This document shows, piece by piece, positions 19,020 to 26,213 of a stretch of 26,213 bases of DNA. Below the pieces are notes generated by a model, which ran no database searches, had not been told where the DNA came from, and worked only from the letters and a program-made list of their open reading frames with translations. Every line of letters starts with the position of its first letter. Position 1 is the stretch's first letter. Source of the DNA: Evernia prunastri (lineage: Eukaryota > Ascomycota > Lecanoromycetes > Lecanorales > Parmeliaceae); NCBI GenBank assembly GCA_003184365.1, contig NKYR01000231.1, positions 1 through 26,213 of the forward strand. Direction: 5' to 3'. A program made the position numbers and the translations under genes.

Positions 19020-19020
19020 C
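18990..19020 (+). repeat. (CAA)n microsatellite
   Basis: About ten uninterrupted CAA units lie in the presumed 5' leader of the NOP15-like gene, some 150 bp before its ATG and immediately right of TIR-element copy 2. Confidence 0.95.
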
Positions 19021-19169
19021 GCGAGAAGCATCAAGCTCCACTTCTCCACTTCATTAGTCAGGATTCACGTCCAGAACTATCGTTCACCAATCAAAGAGAA
19101 CAGGAAATCTTATAGGCCTGAAACCGTACATAACCACCACGTGTACGCTTGAGATTCTTCCTCGCGACT

Positions 19170-21778
19170 ATGCCTAAGGTCAAGCCGCCCAAGAATCTAG
19201 GTAAAGTTTTGTATAGATCCACCTTCGACATCCGTCCTTCTAATTGACCCGTGCATGAATAGTTGTCGATGGAACCGCGAAGCTTGCCGCTAAGTCGAAG
19301 CCCAGCGATAAACATGAAGCTCCTGATCTCAACATCGAAGAAGCTACAATAGCATCACCACGACCATCGCGCAAGCGCGCAGGTGATTATTTCGACTTTG
19401 ATCATGACACAAATGCGGAGCCATCGAGTAAACCAGCTGAGCCAAAGGCGACAAAGTCGAACAAAAAGGCAAAGACACGAAAGGGAAAAGGGTCGAACGA
19501 CGAAGTCGCCGAATCCCCAAGCGAAACAGTCATCAAGGCGGTAGCAAAGGAGAAGAGGCCAAGGCGGTCGAAGGTTGCTGAAGATGATGTGGTCGAAGAG
19601 AAGCCTGAAGAGTCGAAGCCGAAAAAGGCGACCAAGCGTTCAGCTGCAGAGCAAAAGCCCAAGAGTGACGCTACCCCAAAGACCGCCAAGGCTGAGAAGA
19701 AGGCGAAAGCAAAGAAGTCAAGTACCGAGAAAGGTGCTGCCGAGCACAAGAGCTACACCGCCATTCCGGACGTTGCTACGGACGAAGGGCCATTGGCAAC
19801 ACTCTTGGAGTCTGAGAAAGCGCAGCCTCCTGGGGCTACGGCTGGTACCGAATCTAAGGCAAAGACTGTTGCAAAAAGTGCCAAGAAACCAACCAAGGAG
19901 TCAAAAGCGAGCAAGATGGAGTCAGCTAAAGCTTCAGCTGCGGAAACAGCTGCCGATGGCTCCGACCTCGTGGAGAAGGGAGCTAAGGCTGGCACAGAGA
20001 ACGTCAACAAAGCTGCGAAGGTTATGGCTCCAGCTACCGAAACAGCTGCTGACGTTGCAGATCTTGTAAAGAAAAGATCAAAGGCTGGGACTGAAAAGGC
20101 TAAGAAAGCTGCGAAATCCACGGCTCCAGTTAACGTAACAGCTGCCAACGTCGCAGATGCTGTTAAAAAAGCGACCAAGGCTGGGACTGAAAAGGCCAAA
20201 CGAGCTGCGAGATCTACGGCCCCAGCTACTGGAACAGCTGCCGACGCCGTAGACGTTGTGACCAAAGGAACCAAGACTGGGACTGAAAAGGCCAAGCAAT
20301 CGGCGAGATCTATGGCACCAGCTACAGAGATACCCGCCGGTCTTGCGGATGTCGCGAAGAAGGGTGCCAAGGCTGGGACTGAAAAGATGAAAAAGGGAGG
20401 GAAATTGAAAGATCCTAAACCAACCAAGGATGGTAAGTCCGTCAAGCTCACAGGATCTACCGAAGAACAGTCAAAGTCTGAGGCACCCAAGTCTAAGAAG
20501 CGCAAAGCCCCCGCGAGCGCAGATACCGAGATGGTGAAGACTGACATCCTCGACCCATTGTCCGAGCATGCTTCGGCCAAGAAGAAGCAGAAGAAAGAGA
20601 ACACCACTAAATCCCTTGGCGATGCTGCAGGAGACCTCTTAGCAACAGCAACCGAAAAAGCCAACGCCGCAAGGGCCTCCCTTGGAGGTCTTGCCACTTC
20701 AATTCTGGGAGGCGCTGGCGAAGTAGCAGAAGCGACAACCAACGCAGAGGAATCAGCGAAAATTTCAGCCAAGAATGCCAAAAGTAAGGGCAAAGCCGTA
20801 GCGAAGGACGTAGTTGAACCATCGGGCAAGATAGCAGCAACTGACGGTCCTGAGCATGCCGATTCGGAAGATGAGTCGGACGATGAAGCCGACGGCCACA
20901 CCACCGCCCTCCTCGCAGGGATCGAAAGCGACGGAGATGATGCACCGGTTGCGGGTCCAGGCTTTGAACAGGGCCAGCAAATTCCTCGGTTGCCTCAAGC
21001 AGAGACAACTGCGAAGAAGCTCGAAGGTGTGAAGGATGGTGCCGACGAGGGACCAGGCGTAGTGTACATAGGGCGTATCCCTCATGGCTTCTACGAGCAT
21101 GAGATGCGGGAATACTTTTCCCAATTCGGCGAGATCAGTCGACTCCGCTTGTCCCGCAGCCAGAAGAGTGGTGCTTCCCGACACTACGCCTTTGTCGAAT
21201 TCACTTCCGCTGGTGTTGCTATGATTGTCGCTGACACGATGGACAATTATCTTATGTTTGGGCACATCCTGAAGTGCAAGGTGATAGCAAAAGAGCAGGT
21301 ACATGAGAGCCTGTGGAAGGGCGCCAATAAGCGCTTCAAAGCTGTGCCATGGAACAAGATTGAGGGCAGAAAGTTCGAGATGGGGCTTGATAGAGAGCAG
21401 TGGGCTGAAAGAATCAAGGAAGAGAAGAAGCGTAGGGCGTCTAAGAATGAGAAGACTAAGGAGATTGGGTATGAGTTTGAAGCAGGAGAGTTAAAGGGCG
21501 TTGATGAAGTTCCCGTCAGAGAGGCGGCAAAGGAGATTGGGGAGAGTGAGAAACTCGAAGAGGAAAAGTCGTTGGTGACGGCTGGTGGTGATGGTGGCAA
21601 TGGCCCTGTTGTCGTGAGCGAGGAAGTCAAGACTAAGAGGGTGAAGAAGGTAAAAGGAAAGGCAGAAGAGACCACTACCGCTATGGCCAAAAGGACGAAG
21701 AGGGCACTAGATGCTAGCGAAGAGGCAGTAGGTTCTGCGGTCAAGAAGGCCAAAAAAGGGAAGACTGTAGCTGCCTGA
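19170..21778 (+). CDS. NOP15: Nucleolar RRM protein, NIFK/Nop15 type, repetitive N-terminus
   Basis: Nop15/NIFK proteins bind pre-rRNA near ITS2 and are needed for 60S subunit assembly in the nucleolus. Exon 1 (19170-19200; MPKVKPPKNL) joins exon 2 (19263-21778) across a 62-bp intron with a CTAAT branch; 848 residues. One RRM occupies about residues 608-690: RNP2 is VVYIGRIPHGF and RNP1 is SRHYAFVEF, followed by the NIFK-specific VADTMDNYLMFGHILKCKV and WKGANKRFKAVPWNKIEGRK. The 600 residues before it are Lys/Ala/Glu-rich and disordered, with a 32-residue tandem repeat (KAGTEKAKKAAKSTAP type, DNA 19985-20400), much longer than yeast Nop15. The C-terminus ends in basic KKAKKGKT stretches. A long antisense open frame over this gene follows from codon bias. 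RRM assignment is firm; the symbol is by family similarity. Confidence 0.9.
19985..20400 (+). repeat. 96-bp tandem repeat coding a 32-residue unit
   Basis: Units begin at 19985, 20081, 20177, 20273 and (partial) 20369, exactly 96 bp apart. Each starts with KAGTE or KTGTE and continues with a basic stretch, an APAT-like turn and an AADVADLVKK-like helix. Copies are diverged by substitutions but not by length, so the reading frame is kept. Confidence 0.9.
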
Positions 21779-21931
21779 AGGGTGCTGGATCGCTGAACAT
21801 CAGGCAGTAATCGTCTTGGGCCTTGAATAGATGGTGTCGATTTATGTACCAGCAACACGTATGCGCAACGTGCTTGCAAGCGTCATCAGATATTAGCAAG
21901 CACACATCAATAATTCAATATGATCCTAAGT

Positions 21932-22963
21932 TCAGTGATCATCTAACTCATTTAGTGCTTCTGCGCCTTTCGCCAAGATCAATCTTCGGTTCTTCTCCCA
22001 TTTGACCCATGCCATGCCTTGAAGCAAGCAGTCAGCCAAATCATCAAGCTTTCCCATTGAATCCTGCACAACGCCCTGTTCTTTAGATGCCGACAATTTC
22101 TTCTGTTTCGTCGGCGACTTGCCAGCTCTCCTCGTCTTCTTAAGATACGCTGCCGCCAATTGTCCGGCCGCTCCGTCTAACTTGAAAGGAGCCCCTTCCT
22201 CCAACCAGTCCGCCACCAGTTCTATCTTTGCCGTCTTAGTCTTCGCGCTTTTAGAACCCGGACCCTCCTTCAAAGCACCATGCTTGTTCGTAATCCAGAA
22301 ATCCGATACCTTTGAAGGAGCGATTGGGTGTACAACCCCCTTCCAAAACCCACGTTCCGAAAATGTTTTCAAGACAGCATAAATCATAGCCTCAAACATA
22401 TTGACGCGCAAAGTCCATTCTTGGACTGCTGACCCACCCATTGATCTGAACCTTTGCCGTTCAATCAGAATATGAGTAGGTTTCAGGTCTCTTAGGAGAG
22501 CGGTGACAAGATTGTATGCATGCTGGGAGTAAGTTGCTGGATCGAAGGCCTCCTTTGGAACTGAGATTTGGGCCTTGCCTGATTGCTCTACTGCTCTGGT
22601 CGCCTTTTCTGGTACAAGACCATCGGCTTGTTTAGGCTTGGCCGAGCCTTCAGAAATAGCAATACGAGCCCAATGTTGGAGCACGGGACTTTTGATATCT
22701 GTCGCAATTCCACGGCCTGGGTGAGGGAGGACAAGGCAGCAGTATGCAAGGTTGCGAATGCCCATATCTATACTGAGGATCCTGCATGGCTCCTGTAGAC
22801 AACCCCGAGGGTGTTTAGGACCGAGAGACCCTCGGGGGAGATGGTCTAGCAGCTGAGATGTTAGGATAGGTTTGATGCCAGAAGAGTTGACGCCAACAGC
22901 TCTGGCTAAGATTACGAGCTGGGCATTTGTACATGAGTGGAGCCAAGATAGCCTCGACGCCAT
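21932..22963 (-). CDS. CCE1: Mitochondrial Holliday-junction resolvase Cce1/Ydc2
   Basis: Cce1/Ydc2 is an RNase H-fold endonuclease that resolves four-way junctions in mitochondrial DNA, allowing its segregation. The gene is a single exon of 343 residues, a usual length. The N-terminus (residues 1-45) resembles the SAP-like DNA-binding segment of the family (LSWLHSCTNAQLVILARAVG, SSGIKPILTSQLLDHL). Catalytic carboxylates can be placed: D66 in LSIDMGIRNLAYC, E168 in ILIERQRFRS, and D308 and D311 in LDDLADCLLQG. The conserved RQRFRS and WTLRVNMFEAMIYAVL stretches are present. A Lys-rich insertion (about 275-300) precedes the last motif. It is divergent from GLR1 over a 533-bp promoter. All key residues are intact, so it should be active. 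Confidence 0.95.
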   Translation of the reverse strand: MASRLSWLHSCTNAQLVILARAVGVNSSGIKPILTSQLLDHLPRGSLGPKHPRGCLQEPCRILSIDMGIRNLAYCCLVLPHPGRGIATDIKSPVLQHWARIAISEGSAKPKQADGLVPEKATRAVEQSGKAQISVPKEAFDPATYSQHAYNLVTALLRDLKPTHILIERQRFRSMGGSAVQEWTLRVNMFEAMIYAVLKTFSERGFWKGVVHPIAPSKVSDFWITNKHGALKEGPGSKSAKTKTAKIELVADWLEEGAPFKLDGAAGQLAAAYLKKTRRAGKSPTKQKKLSASKEQGVVQDSMGKLDDLADCLLQGMAWVKWEKNRRLILAKGAEALNELDDH

Positions 22964-23305
22964 CCATACCTACCGTAAATTCTTTATCGGTAAGGTAGGA
23001 AGGTACTTAGCGACAAGGGAAAGAATGGACGAGAGACGCGACCTGTAACGCGACCTGTAACGCGGCCCACATCGTGATCTTCAAAATTCCATGTTTCTCG
23101 GGCAGCGGCGCGGGCCGTCACCGCCACCACTGTGGACCAATGACATAAGTTATTAGTAAGGTATTATTGGACCCCGGCATGACCGGCATGATTGGCAACA
23201 TGATTCGTCATTCGTCAACATCATCACCTATCAAATTTTCGTACTACCATATATAATCATTATTACCAATCATTTCAACGTCTTTGTCTTTTTTTCCTCC
23301 TCCAA

Positions 23306-23336
23306 TTCTTCTTCTTCTTCTTCTTCTTCTTCTTCT
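23306..23336 (+). repeat. (TTC)n microsatellite in GLR1 leader
   Basis: Ten uninterrupted TTC units within a longer C/T tract between the TATA-like site and the coding region. Confidence 0.95.
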
Positions 23337-23388
23337 AATCTTGCAGGCAAGTATCTTTCCCTCACGTCACATTGCATAATTCTTCAAG

Positions 23389-23496
23389 CTGTCTCCCTCA
23401 AATCTCCTTCGCTCTATCAGCTACCATACTGCTACGACAGCAGTATTACCGCGGTTATCCGCATTCTACCGACATTTCTCTGTCACATCCACAGCC
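23389..23496 (+). other. Possible non-AUG-initiated mitochondrial presequence of GLR1
   Basis: In frame with the GLR1 ATG, 36 codons from a CTG at 23389 (context AAG-CTG, purine at -3) are open. They read with three Arg, two His, twelve Ser/Thr and no Asp or Glu, including LLRSISYHTATTAV and YRHFSVTSTA. RHFS just before the ATG resembles a processing-peptidase cleavage site. The frame is closed by TAA at 23377-23379. Either a CTG (or another near-cognate codon) initiates, or an upstream exon I cannot see is spliced on. Confidence 0.5.
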
Positions 23497-25093
23497 ATGG
23501 CTCCGATTAGTAAAGAGTGTGATTATCTCGTCATTGGAGGAGGCAGTGGTGGCCTAGCCTCTGCAAGAAGGGCTAGTGGACAATGGGGCGCCAAGACGAT
23601 CGCTGTCGAAAGTAATCGCTTGGGGGGTACTTGTGTCAACGTGGGGTTCGGATCAGCCACATGCCTCATGAAGATGGTCTTGGAATACTGATTTGTATCA
23701 AGCTGTGTGCCCAAAAAGGTCACCTGGAACGCCGCCGCAATCGCAGAAACCCTTCATGAAGCCAAAGCATATGGCTTCTCCATCAAAGAGACCGCCCCTT
23801 TCGATTGGAAAACGTTCAAGCACAAACGCGATGCTTACGTCGAACGTTTGAATGGCATTTACGCTAAAAATCTTGGAAACGATCAGATTGAATGGCTTCA
23901 TGGTCGCGCCCACCTCCTTTCAAAGAATGAAGTTCAGGTTATCCTCCATGACGGTAGCAAACAGACCATTCGCGCCAAGAATATTCTGCTCGCCACAGGC
24001 GGTCACCCAAACACACCGAAAATTCCAGGAAGCGAATTAGGCATAACCTCTGATGGCTTCTTCGACTTAGAAAAGAGGCCGGAAAAGGTAGCTCTTGTTG
24101 GCGCAGGATACATCGCCGTTGAAATGGCTGGCATGTTCCACCATCTTGGTAGCGAGACACACCTATTCATTCGGCACGACAAATTCTTGCGCAACTTTGA
24201 CCCCATGATCCAGGACAAAATCGTGTCCGAATATGAGCGTCAGTATGTGTACTCGGCATCCTTGTTTCCCCTTTTGGACCAATATTGAGTCCTGCGATAT
24301 GTATTGGGAAATTCAATTTCCAAAAGTGTTCGTGTCCCTCAAGTCTAAGAGGCAATACTGACTGCGAGATGTAAGAGGTATCATTATCCACCGAGACTCC
24401 TCACAATCCAAAGTGGAGAAGCATCCTGAGAGAGCTGGTTGGCAAAGATTACACTATTCAGACTCTAAAAATAAGTCAGGTACTCTGGACATCGACTGCC
24501 TTCTTTGGGCGATTGGCCGTAGCCCCGAAGTCGAAGACCTTGGCTTAGGAAGAGCAGGGGTCAAGCAGGATGAGCGCGGTCACATCATAGCAGATGACTA
24601 TCAGAATACCAACGTGGACGGCATATTCTCCCTTGGAGACGTCTGTGGCAAGATCGAGCTAACTCCCGTTGCGATAGCGGCAGGACGCCAACTTGCCAAT
24701 CGACTCTTCGGCGGCCCTGATTTCAAGAATGCGAAGCTAGATTATACAAACATCCCCTCTGTGGTGTTCGCTCACCCAGAAGTCGGCTCGATAGGCATAA
24801 CAGAACCTGAAGCTCGCGAGAAGTACGGGGATGCAGTCAAAGTCTACAACACGAGTTTCACGGCAATGTACTATGCTATGATGGAGCCAGATGAGAAGGG
24901 ACCTACGAGCTACAAGCTGATTTGTGCGGGTCCAGAAGAGAAGGTAGTCGGATTGCACATTCTGGGGAGTGGCTGCAGTGAGATGCTGCAGGGCTTTGGA
25001 GTTGCTCTCAAGATGGGTGCGACGAAGAAGGACTTTGATAGCTGCGTAGCCATACATCCCACGAGCGCTGAGGAGTTAGTGACTTTGAAGTAG
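23497..25093 (+). CDS. GLR1: Glutathione reductase (NADPH)
   Basis: This FAD enzyme reduces glutathione disulfide with NADPH and maintains cytosolic and often mitochondrial redox balance. Three exons, 23497-23645, 23703-24242 and 24376-25093, give 468 residues from the first ATG; introns are 57 bp (weak donor GTTCGG, TACTGAT branch) and 133 bp. FAD-binding GGGSGG is at 14-19; the redox disulfide C46-VNVG-C51 is split by intron 1. The NADPH Rossmann motif is VALVGAGYIAVEMAG, the second FAD site is NVDGIFSLGDVCGKIELTPV, and the dimer-interface base HPTSAEE with catalytic H457 ends the protein. From this ATG the protein is cytosolic. However, the frame directly upstream (from 23380) is open and reads as a mitochondrial presequence without an ATG. 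Intron 1 retention would stop the frame after 64 residues. Confidence 0.96.
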
Positions 25094-25384
25094 CAAACAC
25101 GAGTCCGTGTATAATAATCAAAGCTACACTTGCCTTTGTCATGCCTTTGCCAACTAATCAAGAGGCTTTGACGCTTGTGCCTTGCATAAAAATCTGCACA
25201 ATCTGCACAATCTGCACAAGTGGTAAAAGCTTGTGATGACGTGAGGTCAAATTTTGGTTTCACACTTTTGAATTTCCGGGGAGACCTCCGACGAACTATT
25301 CTTATTCACTGCTTTTACTCTTTACCTTTAGTACTTGTGATCAGACCTTACAAAAACATTGAAAAGGATACTTTGGACTTCGAC
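25094..25384. other. Intergenic between GLR1 and the SDR gene
   Basis: It holds the GLR1 3' UTR and the SDR promoter. The only structure seen is a 9-bp unit TCTGCACAA repeated three times head to tail at 25193-25219. Confidence 0.6.
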
Positions 25385-26213
25385 ATGGCATCTACTCATC
25401 AGTTGAAGGTTCAGGATATCTTCTCTGTCAAGGACTATGTCTGCCTTGTATGCACCCTTTCCGAGCCACTGCTTCCGTTTCAGTACCTTTATTTTGTGTC
25501 ACAGCACCTGTTGCAAGAAGGCCAACCCTGCGACCTAAAAGCGTCTCCAATATGTCTCGTAGAAATCGTGTTGAAAAAGAAATGCTAATCCGGAAAATCA
25601 TGTAGGTCACTGGAGGTGGTACGGGCATTGGTTTGATGGCGACTCAAGCCTTGGCTGCTAACGGTGAGACACCTCGCCTCTCGTCATATCTGTAAATCCT
25701 GTAGACATATTCAGCAGCTGACAAGAAAAGGGGCCAAAGTTTACATAACAGGACGGCGAATGGAAGTTCTCGAAAATGCCGCCAAAAACCACAGTCCAGA
25801 AGGGGAAGGGCATATCATACCGTAAAGCTAGTCTGCAATCTAAACGGAGAAAAACGTTGACCAATGCCATTGTATTGTAGCATTGGTCCATGTGACGTGA
25901 CCTCGAAATCGGACCTCGAGAAGCTTGTTAAAGACTTGACCTCGAAGGAGAAATATCTCAACTTGCTTATAACTAATGCAGGCATCTCCGGGCCTAAGGC
26001 TCCGCCAGACTCCACCTCTGCAGATGAGTTGCACGACAAGATCTGGCAGGGAGAGTCGGTGGAAGACTGGGACAGTGTCTTGAAGACCAATGTAACATCC
26101 GTTTACTTCAGCACCCTTGCATTCCTGCCGCTCCTACAGGCATCCATTGGAGGAAATTATCCTCCACGCTCACCCTCTGTTATCGTCATTTCAAGCATGA
26201 GCGGAATAATGAG
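25385..26213 (+). CDS. Short-chain dehydrogenase/reductase, 5' part only
   Basis: This is a classical NAD(P)-dependent Rossmann-fold oxidoreductase; the substrate cannot be told, though close fungal relatives are often labelled 3-oxoacyl-reductase or RhlG-like. Exons 25385-25447, 25606-25663, 25731-25821 and 25881 to the window end are joined across introns of 158, 67 and 59 bp. Together they give MASTHQLKVQDIFSVKDYVC at the start, the cofactor motif CLVTGGGTGIG, AKVYITGRR (Arg suggests NADPH preference), PCDVTSKSDLEKLV, the NAG motif in LLITNAGISGPKAPP, a KTNVTSVYFST helix, and SVIVISSMSG with the catalytic Ser. The YxxxK and C-terminus lie beyond the window. The long first intron splits the protein just before the Gly-rich loop, so unspliced frames look broken; the reconstruction is in phase throughout. 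Confidence 0.88.

Larger units (their letters stand above)
22964..23496. promoter_or_regulatory. Divergent promoter CCE1 / GLR1 with AP-1-like and CCAAT sites
   Basis: A Yap1/AP-1-type element TTAGTAA lies at 23153-23159, among CCAAT pentamers at 23137-23141 and 23266-23270 (plus) and 23166-23170 and 23191-23195 (minus). A TATA-like ATATAATC follows at about 23250, then a pyrimidine-rich stretch and a TTC microsatellite, the usual look of a well-expressed fungal gene. Nearer CCE1, a 12-bp unit ACGCGACCTGTA is repeated twice (23036-23059) plus ACGCG. The leader from 23203 to 23496 contains no ATG in any frame. Factor binding is inferred from site sequence only. Confidence 0.6.

Noticed and set aside
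19985..20400. Regular 96-bp spacing considered as a CRISPR-like or satellite array
   Set aside because: The repeats are in-frame coding units with amino-acid-level conservation in a fungal gene; there are no short identical repeats with unique spacers.
19753..20904. 383-codon antisense open frame over the NOP15-like gene
   Set aside because: It is the reverse reading of a Lys/Ala/Glu-rich repetitive coding region with biased third positions; its Phe/Ala/Leu/Ser-rich product mirrors those codons and shows no family motif.
23497..23691. Apparent truncation of glutathione reductase after 64 residues
   Set aside because: The stop lies inside intron 1; splicing 23645 to 23703 restores the C-VNVG-C active site and the full enzyme.

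Overview
The window is nuclear DNA of a filamentous ascomycete (Pezizomycotina). The evidence is short spliceosomal introns (mostly 47-70 bp, GT...AG with CTAAC/CTGAC-like branch sites), dense gene packing without operons, and gene content typical of moulds (STS1, RAM-network SOG2, ICE2, fungal Tudor-less SMN, IGO1). The class cannot be fixed from the sequence alone; Dothideomycetes or Eurotiomycetes seem most likely. All exon boundaries below were read by hand from splice signals and protein-family continuity.

Layout, left to right: STS1 nuclear proteasome tether (+, 404-1392); a decayed DUF7918-type gene (+, about 1882-3050); SOG2 leucine-rich-repeat protein of the RAM kinase network (-, 6603-3593); mitoribosomal protein RSM25/mS23 (-, 8531-7705), divergent from a pentatricopeptide-repeat (PPR) protein (+, 9160-11019); ICE2 ER membrane protein (-, 13101-11730); MYG1 exonuclease (+, 13867-14959); IGO1 endosulfine (-, 15866-15280), divergent from SFM1 SPOUT methyltransferase (+, 16623-17485); SMN (-, 18573-17778), divergent from an RRM nucleolar protein of the NIFK/Nop15 type with a long repetitive N-terminus (+, 19170-21778); CCE1 mitochondrial Holliday-junction resolvase (-, 22963-21932), divergent from GLR1 glutathione reductase (+, 23497-25093); and the 5' part of a short-chain dehydrogenase (+, from 25385, running off the end). 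These are mostly unrelated housekeeping genes. Mitochondrial functions are frequent (RSM25, PPR, CCE1, probably MYG1, perhaps a GLR1 isoform), but there is no sign of a biosynthetic cluster.

The best leads are three. First, two diverged copies of a 350-370 bp terminal-inverted-repeat element lie in the same orientation inside two divergent promoters (RSM25/PPR and SMN/NOP15). Second, GLR1 has an open, ATG-free reading frame directly upstream of its first ATG that reads like a mitochondrial presequence, suggesting non-AUG initiation or an unseen upstream exon. Third, recent-looking internal protein duplications occur in SMN (36-residue unit) and in the NOP15-like protein (32-residue unit). I found no tRNA, rRNA, CRISPR array or large transposon.
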